From: a bacterium
GTDB taxonomy: Bacteria > Chloroflexota > Dormibacteria > UBA8260 > Bog-877
Length of the DNA stretch: 6,336 nt
Assembly (NCBI GenBank): GCA_021817025.1
Contig: JAKAWF010000206.1
Coordinates: 1-6,336, forward strand
Direction of reading: 5' to 3'
Positions 1-5,593 of the stretch are shown piece by piece. The number at the start of each line of letters is the position of its first letter. Position 1 is the stretch's first letter. The translations under genes were made by a program, and so were the position numbers. The notes under the pieces are model-generated. The model did not search any database. It worked only from the letters and a program-made list of their open reading frames with translations, and was not told the origin of the DNA.

Positions 1-912
1 GTGGGCTGGCGGGTGCGGCGGAGTGCCGGACGCGGGCTCCCCTCGCGCTCCCCTTGGATGCGGCGGTGCTGGGTGAACGCGTGCACAGGAGGGTGGCGGG
101 GGTGGAGGTGTTAGGGGAGCGGGGTGCACTGGCGGCGGCGCTGAGGATGGACGGGCCGGTTCGGTCGGGCTTGGCGCCGATGGGTTAACGGGGGCCGATG
201 GACCGGGTGCGGCGTGCGAGTTCGGCAGGGGAGTGACCCCAGCGATGGTCCTTGGCCGCACACTGGTTCTCGTCCCGAGGACGCCCGACCTCCCTGTGGC
301 CAGTGGAGTAACTTTGGGATGCGCTGGCGCGCTGGCGGAGCCCCCGGACGGGGTCGTTCGAGTAGCGGCGGCGAAGGGGACGCCGACTGGAGAGTGCACT
401 GACGGCAGGGGGGTCCCGGGTGGTTCGTACAAGGAGTAGGAGATCGCCCCGGTGATGGCCACGGCTGCCAGCCCGGTCACGGCCGCTGACAAGACGGTGG
501 CGCCGGCCAACACGGAAATGGAACTGAACCGGTGGAGGTTACTCAGCAAGGGCAGTCCGAGGATCGCGCCGAGATGCCCGCGCCAGAATCCCGGTGCGGC
601 ATCCATGGCCAGGGGCTGGGGTGTAGAGATTGCGCCGGTGAAGAGGGCGGCGGTCTGGACCACCCTCACCTCGAGCCATTGCCCGAAGTCCTGGGGGCTG
701 GCGAACTCGCGGGGATGGCGCGCTTGCATGTCGACCAGGACCTGCTGAGAAACCAGGACCGCCATCGCGGGATCCCGGATCCTGCTCTCCGCCCGTGCTT
801 CCAACCACGGGCGAAGCAGTCGGTCGGCCTCGACCCAGTCACTGCCACTGGCGGCTGAGAGCGCTTGGAACGCGCCCGAGACGGGCCCAGTTAGGTCTGG
901 CACCAAGTCCAT
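1..912 (-). CDS. Single-pass membrane protein with possible sigma-like cytoplasmic domain and Pro-rich tail (3' end missing)
   Basis: I do not recognise this protein by name. The frame is open from a TAG at 954-952 to the window edge, giving 304 codons from the ATG at 912 with no stop. Residues 1-130 are soluble. About 45-90 (RIRDPAMAVLVSQQ, then FGQWLEVRVVQTAAL) follow the spacing of sigma-70 region 2, but the acidic residues usual there are weak and no region 4 follows. Residues 132-161 (SVLAGATVLSAAVTGLAAVA) form one strong membrane helix. The remaining 140 residues are very rich in Pro, Ala, Ser and Thr with little predicted structure, like an extracellular stalk. N-in, C-out topology is inferred. 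The gene lies 86 bp downstream of serC on the same strand. The start is uncertain: GAGG lies only 2 nt before ATG 912, whereas AGGGGG (934-929) is better spaced for an out-of-frame ATG at 920; GTG at 903 is an alternative. It could instead be an anti-sigma-like or unrelated membrane protein. Confidence 0.6.
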   Translation of the reverse strand, partial: MDLVPDLTGPVSGAFQALSAASGSDWVEADRLLRPWLEARAESRIRDPAMAVLVSQQVLVDMQARHPREFASPQDFGQWLEVRVVQTAALFTGAISTPQPLAMDAAPGFWRGHLGAILGLPLLSNLHRFSSISVLAGATVLSAAVTGLAAVAITGAISYSLYEPPGTPLPSVHSPVGVPFAAATRTTPSGGSASAPAHPKVTPLATGRSGVLGTRTSVRPRTIAGVTPLPNSHAAPGPSAPVNPSAPSPTEPARPSSAPPPVHPAPLTPPPPPPSCARVHPAPPHPRGARGEPASGTPPHPPAH

Positions 913-954
913 GACCTCATAGGTGGAGCCCCCTGCTACATAAGGTCGATACTA

Positions 955-985
955 GCGGAGGGATGAGGCCGACCCGGCCCTCCGC
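955..985 (-). terminator. Candidate terminator hairpin downstream of serC
   Basis: A perfect 8-bp inverted repeat, GCGGAGGG (955-962) with CCCTCCGC (978-985), encloses a 15-nt GC-rich loop. It starts 14 bp beyond the serC stop codon. No T-run follows on either strand, so it is not a textbook intrinsic terminator, but T-poor hairpins after stop codons are common in actinomycetes. It could separate serC from the membrane-protein gene downstream or act as an mRNA-stabilising structure. Confidence 0.4.
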
Positions 986-998
986 GGTTACGAAATCG

Positions 999-2144
999 TC
1001 AGACCACATCCCCTGTCAGGAGCCGGGCGACAACCCAGTCGATGGCGAGTGTCAGCTGCCGCACGTCAGCGGGATCCACGGCCGGGAAAAGTCCGAGCCG
1101 AAGCTGGTTGCGGCCAAGCTTGCGGTAGGCGTCGGTGTCCACGATTCCGTTCTGGCGAAGCACGGCTGAGACGGCTTTGGCGGACACCGACTCATCCAGG
1201 TCGACCGTGGCCACGACTGGACTACGGTCTGCCGCGTCGACGACAAAGGGACTGGCGAAATTCCTGGCGTCGGCCCAGTCGTAGACGATGCCGGCCGACT
1301 GCCGACACCGGTCCGCCGCCCAGGCCAGCCCTCCCTGCGACAGCAGCCAGTCCACCTGTTGCGCGAGCAGGAACAAGGTGGCGACCGCCGGGGTGTTGTA
1401 GGTCTGATCTTGACGAGAGTTCTCCAATGCCAGCCACAGGTCAAGCGACGCCGGCAGCCATCGGTCCGAGTGGCAGAGCCGTTCGGTTCTGGCGATAGCA
1501 GCGGGAGACAGGATGGCGACCCAGAGACCGCCGTCGGAGGCGAAGCACTTCTGGGGCGAGAAGTAGTAGACGTCGGCCTGGCTCAGGTCGACGGGCATCC
1601 CGCCAGCCGCCGAGGTGGCGTCCACCAACACCAGCTGGTTCTGGTCCCCGACCCTTCGAACCGGCATCGCCACCCCGGTCGACGTTTCATTGTGGGTGAG
1701 GCAGTAGGCGTCGACTCCCGGGTTGCTGACCGGACTGGGGCATGTCCCTGGCGGGGATTCGATGATCTCGGGCTCGTCCAGGTGCGGCGCCGCGTGGGCT
1801 GCCTGAGCGAACTTGGATGAGAACTCACCGAAGACCAGGTGCTGGCTTCGGCGCTCGATCAGGCTCAGAGTGGCCACGTCCCAGAAGTAGCTGGCACCCC
1901 CGTTCCCGAGCACCACCTCGTAGCCAGGAGGGGCCTGAAACAACTCCGCTAGCCCTTCCCGTAATCTCCCCACCAAGGCCTTGACCGGCGCCTGTCGGTG
2001 GCTGGTCCCCAGCAGGGCAGGCGCGGCCTCAGCCAATGCCCGCACCGCTGCAGCCGGTACCTTAGAGGGGCCGCACCCGAAGCGTCCGTCCCCAGGTCGC
2101 AGATGCTGTGGTATGACAAGATCTGCACCACTACCCATAGTCAT
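999..2144 (-). CDS. serC: Phosphoserine aminotransferase, actinobacterial type
   Basis: A PLP enzyme (EC 2.6.1.52) that transaminates 3-phosphohydroxypyruvate with glutamate to O-phosphoserine in the second step of cytosolic serine synthesis; SerC also serves the DXP-dependent vitamin B6 route in some bacteria. The 381-residue product matches the usual length. From M1 at 2144 it shows DGRFGCGPSKV (19-29), GTSHRQAPVK (46-55), HNETSTG (151-157), DATSAAGG with the PLP-ring Asp at 175, and SPQKCFASDGGLW with the PLP lysine at 199. QTYNTPAV and RKLGRNQLR follow later. All features typical of the mycobacterial-type family appear intact. The frame extends upstream to 2264, but those 40 residues are Trp/Arg-rich, overlap aspC and lie outside the family's N terminus. 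ATG 2144 (or 2138) gives the expected short lead before IP..LRP.DGRFG. No Shine-Dalgarno precedes 2144, but a -10 hexamer does, so leaderless translation is likely. It is divergent from aspC. Confidence 0.95.
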   Translation of the reverse strand: MTMGSGADLVIPQHLRPGDGRFGCGPSKVPAAAVRALAEAAPALLGTSHRQAPVKALVGRLREGLAELFQAPPGYEVVLGNGGASYFWDVATLSLIERRSQHLVFGEFSSKFAQAAHAAPHLDEPEIIESPPGTCPSPVSNPGVDAYCLTHNETSTGVAMPVRRVGDQNQLVLVDATSAAGGMPVDLSQADVYYFSPQKCFASDGGLWVAILSPAAIARTERLCHSDRWLPASLDLWLALENSRQDQTYNTPAVATLFLLAQQVDWLLSQGGLAWAADRCRQSAGIVYDWADARNFASPFVVDAADRSPVVATVDLDESVSAKAVSAVLRQNGIVDTDAYRKLGRNQLRLGLFPAVDPADVRQLTLAIDWVVARLLTGDVV

Positions 2145-2145
2145 C

Positions 2146-2151
2146 AGGAGG
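2146..2151 (+). promoter_or_regulatory. Strong Shine-Dalgarno fixing the aspC TTG start
   Basis: AGGAGG is a full match to the anti-Shine-Dalgarno and lies 7 nt before the TTG at 2159. It decides the unusual start codon: the next in-frame ATG (residue 24) lies inside the conserved N-terminal RVAAISESAT block and has no comparable site. The sequence is also the immediate upstream region of serC on the other strand. Confidence 0.85.
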
Positions 2152-2152
2152 A

Positions 2153-2158
2153 ATTGTA
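2153..2158 (-). promoter_or_regulatory. Candidate -10 element for leaderless serC
   Basis: On the minus strand this reads TACAAT, a 5/6 match to TATAAT and a fit to the actinobacterial TANNNT -10. Its last base is separated from the A of the serC ATG (2144) by 8 nt, so transcription would begin at or within a base or two of the start codon. serC also lacks a purine-rich ribosome binding site; the pyrimidine run TCCTCC there is simply the complement of the aspC Shine-Dalgarno. I see no convincing -35 at 17-bp spacing, as is often the case in actinomycetes. The start-site assignment is inference. Confidence 0.45.
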
Positions 2159-3370
2159 TTGCCCCGGGCCACCTCTCCCGCGCGCTCAATCTCACGGCGC
2201 GTTGCCGCCATCTCCGAGTCAGCCACCATGGCCATAGACCGGCGGGCCAAGGAACTGAAGGCACGCGGCGAGAGGGTGATCTCCTTCGGGGCCGGGGAGC
2301 CCGATTTCCCGTCCGCGGAGGCGGCGGTCGAGGCTGCCATCAGGGCCTGCCGGGACCCGCGCGCTCACCACTACACTCCGGCGGCGGGCCTTCCAGAACT
2401 GCGGGAGGCGATCGCGGCCAAGACCAGGCGCGATTCAGGAGTCCAGGTTGGCCCTGAGAACGTTCTGGTCACCAGCGGCACCAAACAGGCGGTGGCGCAC
2501 GCTTTCACACTCCTGCTCGACCCCGGCGACGAGGTGCTGATCCCAGCTCCCTATTGGGTCACCTTTCCTGAGGCCGTGGCGCTCGCTGGGGGGGTCCCGG
2601 TGATCGTCCCCAGCGGTGAGGCGACCGGGTTTCGAGTCTCCGTGGATGATCTGGAGAGGATGGTGACCCCACGGACCAAGGCGTTGCTGTTCGTATCGCC
2701 ATCCAATCCCACCGGCGCCGTTTACGGGCGCGAGCAGATGGAGCCGATCGGGAGGTGGGCCATGGACCACGGGCTCTGGGTGGTGAGCGATGAGATCTAT
2801 GACCACTTCACCTACGACGGCGCCACCTTCAACTCGATGCCGAGCGTGGTCCCCGAGCTGGTCCCCAGGTCTCTGTGCCTCAACGGCGTGGCCAAGGCCT
2901 ACGCCATGACCGGGTGGCGGGTGGGGTGGATGGTCGGCGATCCGGAGGTGGTGGCGGCCGCGACCAACCTGCAGTCTCATGTCTGCGGCAACATCAGCAA
3001 CGTCTCCCAGTTCGCGGCCGTGGCCGTCCTGGAGTCGGGACTGGGGTCGGTCGAGGTGATGCGGGCAGCGTTCGCCAAGCGCCGGGCCGCGATGCTCGAA
3101 CACCTGGCCATGATTCCCGGGTTCGAGTGCCCACCCCCGGATGGGGCGTTCTACGTGTTTCCGTCGGTCGGCGGTGCCCTGGGACGCGTCATCGCCGGGC
3201 ATCGGGTGGACACCTCGGCCGAGCTCGCCGCTGTCCTGCTGGAGGAGTCCAAGGTGGCGGTGGTTCCGGGCGAGGCCTTCGGGGCGCCCGGACACATCCG
3301 GCTCTCCTATGCGCTAGCGGACGAGGAGCTCGAAGAGGGCATGGACAGGCTGCGCCGGCTGCTCTCATAA
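2159..3370 (+). CDS. aspC: Class I PLP aminotransferase, AspC-type aspartate aminotransferase
   Basis: Probably the cytosolic aspartate:2-oxoglutarate aminotransferase (EC 2.6.1.1). The 403-residue product matches the length of the prokaryotic AspC-type fold-type I subgroup. It opens with the family's SRRVAAISESAT and carries FGAGEPDFP. Then come TSGTKQAV, SPSNPTG with the cofactor-binding Asn at 183, SDEIYDHFTYDG (Asp 211, Tyr 214), and GVAKAYAMTGWRVGW with the Schiff-base lysine at 246 and phosphate-binding Arg at 254. IRLSYA holds the substrate-carboxylate Arg at 381. No key residue is missing. The start is TTG behind a perfect AGGAGG. It diverges from serC across 14 bp, so its promoter must lie inside the serC coding region, making the aspC leader antisense to serC. 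The DoxX-kelch gene follows after 26 bp. Some relatives also use prephenate or other amino acids, so the exact substrate is less sure than the family. Confidence 0.92.
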   Translation: MPRATSPARSISRRVAAISESATMAIDRRAKELKARGERVISFGAGEPDFPSAEAAVEAAIRACRDPRAHHYTPAAGLPELREAIAAKTRRDSGVQVGPENVLVTSGTKQAVAHAFTLLLDPGDEVLIPAPYWVTFPEAVALAGGVPVIVPSGEATGFRVSVDDLERMVTPRTKALLFVSPSNPTGAVYGREQMEPIGRWAMDHGLWVVSDEIYDHFTYDGATFNSMPSVVPELVPRSLCLNGVAKAYAMTGWRVGWMVGDPEVVAAATNLQSHVCGNISNVSQFAAVAVLESGLGSVEVMRAAFAKRRAAMLEHLAMIPGFECPPPDGAFYVFPSVGGALGRVIAGHRVDTSAELAAVLLEESKVAVVPGEAFGAPGHIRLSYALADEELEEGMDRLRRLLS

Positions 3371-3384
3371 GTCCCTCTCAGGGG

Positions 3385-3390
3385 GGAGGA
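3385..3390 (+). promoter_or_regulatory. Shine-Dalgarno deciding the TTG start of the DoxX-kelch gene
   Basis: GGAGGA, inside a longer purine run (3381-3390), ends 6 nt before TTG 3397. The reading frame stays open far upstream through aspC, but no good ribosome site supports an earlier start. The next candidates, GTG 3421 and ATG 3433, lack comparable sites. The flanks GTCC (3371-3374) and GGAC (3388-3391) can pair and could partly hide this site. Confidence 0.7.
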
Positions 3391-3396
3391 CGGACC

Positions 3397-4869
3397 TTGG
3401 ACCGAGTGCTACCTCCAAGGGTGCCCGCCTGGATGGTGGGCGCCAGGCTGACCTTCGGGCTGCTGTTGCTGGCGGATGCGGTGCTGGAGTGGCAGCCCGG
3501 CACCTACCAGGTCTTCGACAGCATCATCTACTCGAACGCGTCGGTCAGCCCAGAGCCCCTGCGCGCCGCCTTGGTGGTGGCGGCGCAGCTGGTGAGCCAT
3601 CAGCCGGCGCTGGCCAATGGCATCCTGGCGGCGGTGGAGACGGCGCTGGCGGTGTGTGTGCTGCTGGGTCTGTGGGCCAGCGCCGCTCTGTTGGTGAGTC
3701 TGCCTCTGTTCCTGGGCATCTGGGTCGTCGGGCAGGGAGCCGGTCTGCCCTTCGCCCAGGGCACGACCGACCTCAACTCCGGGATCCCCTACCTGCTGGT
3801 GGCGAGCCTGCTCTGGTTCGGCCACAGCTGGGAGCGTTTCAGCCTTTGGCAATGGGTTCACGCCGACTCCACGCTCCATCCCAGGCGAGCCCTCATCGGC
3901 GCCGTCTCATCCCTGCTGGCCCTCACCCTGCTTGGGTTCGGGACCTGGGGCAGTGTCGCCAGTGTCGACCGCTCGCCGGGAGTCGCCTCGCCACCGGCTG
4001 TGGGCGGAGCCGCCCTTGCCTACGACCCCCACCTGGGAGTGGATGTCCTCTTCGGTGGCTGCAACGCCCTCACCTGCTCCAACCAGACTTGGGTCTGGGG
4101 CGGGCACTACTGGCGGCGTGACTCCGCCAGGGGGGGGCCGCCGCCGATCGGATACGCGGCCGCCGCCTACGATCCCGCCCTGTCCGGGGTGGTGATATTT
4201 GGCGGTGCTTGCTCCCAGGGACTCGGGGCAGCTCTGGCCAGCACCTGGGAGTGGAACCAGAGTTGGCGTGAACCGGCCACCACCGCGGCTCCCGGCGGGA
4301 GGCGGTTCGCTGCGATGGGCTACGACCCCTTGACCCACCAGCTGGTGCTGGTGGGGGGAGACACCTCCAGCGGACGGCCCCTGGCCGGAACCTGGACATA
4401 CCACGGCAATACCTGGCACCAGCTCTCGGTCGGCGGATCCCCCGGTGCCCTCACCGCGGCCGCCATGGCCTGGGACGCGCGCTCAGGGACGCTTCTCCTC
4501 TACGGCGGCAGCGATGAGGCCGGTCGCCTGGGCGGCACCTGGAGCTGGAATGGTACGAGCTGGACCAGGCTTGACCCGTCCCGCTCCCCGGGACCGCTGG
4601 CCTATGAGGCTATGTCGTCCGACCCGCTTAACGGTACGGTTCTCCTCTACGCGGGCGCGGGGGCGAGGCAACGGACGTGGACTTGGACCGGCACCGACTG
4701 GACGCCCCAGAAGAGCGCCAGGTCTCCATCCGTCTTCAGTTTCGAATCGATGGCCCCCGCCCCTGACGGCCGGGGAGTGCTGCTTTTCGGAGGGGCCACC
4801 AGCCGAGGGTCCGGGTTCAGCGCCCAGACCTGGTTGTGGAGCGCGGCCGGCTGGAGCCGGCTCACCTGA
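3397..4869 (+). CDS. DoxX-like membrane protein fused to a six-repeat kelch-like beta-propeller
   Basis: A 490-residue protein with two modules. Residues 13-145 resemble the DoxX/DoxD family: RLTFGLLLLADAVLEWQPG, then helices near 72-92, 95-112 and 130-143, with the family-like VGQGAGLPFAQGTTD loop at 111-125. Another helix at 165-185, preceded by HPRR, exports the rest. Residues 200-490 contain six kelch-like repeats of the form (A/M)xYDPxxGxxLLFGG ... TWxWxGxxWxxL. Their YDP-equivalent positions are about 209, 258, 309, 359, 408 and 454, a period of 46-51 residues that suggests a six-bladed propeller outside the cell. The DoxX family is linked to quinone-associated oxidoreductases, and kelch propellers usually bind ligands or partners; I cannot name a substrate. 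The TTG start is chosen for its GGAGGA site. It is probably cotranscribed with aspC, 26 bp upstream. The last two repeats are the most divergent (SDP and APAP in place of YDP). Confidence 0.8.
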   Translation: MDRVLPPRVPAWMVGARLTFGLLLLADAVLEWQPGTYQVFDSIIYSNASVSPEPLRAALVVAAQLVSHQPALANGILAAVETALAVCVLLGLWASAALLVSLPLFLGIWVVGQGAGLPFAQGTTDLNSGIPYLLVASLLWFGHSWERFSLWQWVHADSTLHPRRALIGAVSSLLALTLLGFGTWGSVASVDRSPGVASPPAVGGAALAYDPHLGVDVLFGGCNALTCSNQTWVWGGHYWRRDSARGGPPPIGYAAAAYDPALSGVVIFGGACSQGLGAALASTWEWNQSWREPATTAAPGGRRFAAMGYDPLTHQLVLVGGDTSSGRPLAGTWTYHGNTWHQLSVGGSPGALTAAAMAWDARSGTLLLYGGSDEAGRLGGTWSWNGTSWTRLDPSRSPGPLAYEAMSSDPLNGTVLLYAGAGARQRTWTWTGTDWTPQKSARSPSVFSFESMAPAPDGRGVLLFGGATSRGSGFSAQTWLWSAAGWSRLT

Positions 4870-5016
4870 TCGCGCGCGACAATCCGGGCGGTAGGAGAGG
4901 AGGTCCATGTTGCCATCAACGCACAGGACGGCCGAGTTCGAGGGCTCCGACCCTGCCCGCCCCGGGACGCAGTCGGCGGGGTCTGGCGCCCACGGCGAAA
5001 CTTCAGGACCGCTCAG
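4870..5016 (+). other. Region after the DoxX-kelch gene, small ORF only
   Basis: The stretch opens with a perfect 10-bp palindrome, TCGCGCGCGA (4870-4879), next to the stop codon; it has no T-run and is not a convincing terminator. A strong purine-rich ribosome-site-like sequence, GGAGAGGAGG, spans 4894-4903 and serves only the small ORF listed separately. I see no conserved protein, tRNA or repeat here. Confidence 0.4.
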
Positions 5017-5020
5017 CTGA
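4907..5020 (+). CDS. Small ORF, 37 residues, with strong ribosome binding site; function unknown
   Basis: ATG 4907 to TGA 5018-5020 encodes a hydrophilic 37-residue peptide beginning MLPSTHRTAEFEG and rich in Gly, Ser, Pro and Thr. It has no membrane segment, no cysteines and no motif I recognise. The case for it is the sequence GGAGAGGAGG directly upstream, although AGGAGG ends only 3 nt before the ATG, closer than ideal. Its TGA overlaps the codon CTG at 5017, the inferred former start of the methyltransferase remnant, in a CTGA junction resembling the ATGA of translationally coupled genes. It may therefore be a coupling leader, a remnant, or chance. Composition gives no independent support for coding. 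Confidence 0.3.
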   Translation: MLPSTHRTAEFEGSDPARPGTQSAGSGAHGETSGPLS

Positions 5021-5181
5021 CCGACTCGAAAGCTCGGCTCAGGCATGACTACACTGACCAGGCCGAACGCCATGACGCATCCCGCGGGGTGAGTTCCGCC
5101 GTGCTCGCCGCCATTGCGACCGCGATCCAAGACGCTCCGGGGCGTGCCCTGCTGGACGTTGGCGGCGGGACCGGCAACTAG
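5017..5181 (+). pseudogene. Decayed 5' end of a class I SAM-dependent methyltransferase
   Basis: Translation in the frame of 5017 gives LTDSKARLRHDYTDQAERHD, then ASRGVSSAVLAAI and GRALLDVGGGTGN, followed by TAG at 5179-5181. This matches the N terminus of small Rossmann-fold methyltransferases: the Y....ERHDASRG segment, then motif I (LLDVGGGTGN), the SAM-binding glycine loop. In relatives the next residues are usually Y/F-A, so the TAG looks like a Tyr codon (TAC or TAT) turned into a stop. The natural start would be before TDSK, where the codon is CTG (5017), so the start also appears lost. No downstream frame continues with the expected motif II acidic residue or later motifs, so the rest seems deleted or scrambled. 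A sequencing error could explain the stop but not the missing body. Confidence 0.65.
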
Positions 5182-5368
5182 GCCCAGTTCTCCCGAAGCT
5201 GTCCCCAGCTGCAAGGCAGACAGCGTCCATGGGGGATGACAACCGCTGGCAGCGCCCAGGAGTGGCCCCGGCCGGCGTACTTCGAGCTCGACGCTCCTCC
5301 ACGAGCCCGTGAACTGCCCCCCCATGTGGGGCAACGACCTTGCCAACCCGCTGGCGTAGTTCGAGAGC

Positions 5369-5393
5369 CGATCCGCCCTCGTCAGGCGGATCG
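5369..5393. repeat. Perfect 9-bp inverted repeat (hairpin)
   Basis: CGATCCGCC (5369-5377) pairs perfectly with GGCGGATCG (5385-5393) around the 7-nt loop CTCGTCA. It is the strongest hairpin in the gene-poor stretch. No T-run follows on either side, so it may be a T-poor terminator, a protein-binding site or a leftover of decayed sequence. Confidence 0.5.
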
Positions 5394-5411
5394 AAGTCGA
5401 CGCCTCAGGAG

Positions 5412-5546
5412 ATGCAGATCGGTGCGTTCTGCGTTACCGACCGGTCACATGGGTTGCAGTGCAACGCGACGGGGGTCTCGAGCGTCTGCCAAGCATGCAG
5501 CGACCCCGACCCGCCGAGACTGCCATCGCCCGGCCGACCAGCCTGA
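5412..5546 (+). CDS. Doubtful 44-residue cysteine-containing ORF
   Basis: ATG 5412 to TGA 5544-5546 encodes a peptide starting MQIGAFCVTDRSHGLQC with four cysteines spaced C-x8-C-x9-C-x2-C; the last pair (CQAC) looks like half of a zinc-binding knuckle. The frame also opens earlier, from TTG 5340. The purine stretch CAGGAG directly abuts the ATG, too close for normal initiation. I recognise no family. It could be a fragment of a zinc-ribbon protein, a small real protein, or chance. Confidence 0.15.
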   Translation: MQIGAFCVTDRSHGLQCNATGVSSVCQACSDPDPPRLPSPGRPA

Positions 5547-5593
5547 GGAGCAAGCTGAGATGATCGTCCCATGATCAAGAGCGCGAGTTAGCG

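Larger units (their letters stand above)
5182..5593 (+). other. About 410 bp without a convincing gene
   Basis: Every frame on both strands either stops early or lacks recognisable protein character. It lies between the methyltransferase remnant and the DUF4232-like gene and probably contains decayed sequence. It holds a 9-bp hairpin (5369-5393), a short G/C hairpin TGCCCC (5315-5320) with GGGGCA (5328-5333), a 44-codon cysteine-containing ORF (5412-5546), and two tiny overlapping ORFs behind GAGGAG (5545-5550). I find no tRNA-like fold, tandem repeat or insertion-sequence end. Confidence 0.4.

Noticed and set aside
214..858. Several plus-strand ORFs in the first 900 bases
   Set aside because: The minus frame is open across the whole stretch and has a membrane helix and coherent composition; the plus ORFs are short, Arg/Gly-rich shadows.
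1049..1820. Plus-strand ORFs opposite serC
   Set aside because: They are antisense to conserved SerC motifs and have shadow-frame composition.
2145..2264. A 40-codon N-terminal extension of serC starting at 2264
   Set aside because: The extra residues are Trp/Arg-rich, overlap the aspC 5' coding region, and precede the normal family N terminus. ATG 2144 with a -10 hexamer 8 nt upstream fits better.
2435..3295. 286-codon minus-strand ORF inside aspC
   Set aside because: It is antisense to a gene with every class I aminotransferase motif intact. The translation is His/Gly/Pro-rich with no domain, typical of a GC-rich shadow frame.
2875..3396. Upstream in-frame extension of the DoxX-kelch gene
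   Set aside because: It lies inside aspC in another frame, is Arg/Gly-rich low-complexity sequence, and has no ribosome site; TTG 3397 has one.
4870..4879. TCGCGCGCGA palindrome as terminator of the DoxX-kelch gene
   Set aside because: It is a 10-bp self-complementary sequence with no room for a loop and no T-run.
4483..5346. 287-codon minus-strand ORF spanning the kelch 3' end and the following gap
   Set aside because: Half of it is antisense to the kelch repeats, its composition is Pro/Gly/Arg-rich without motifs, and it also runs antisense through the methyltransferase remnant.
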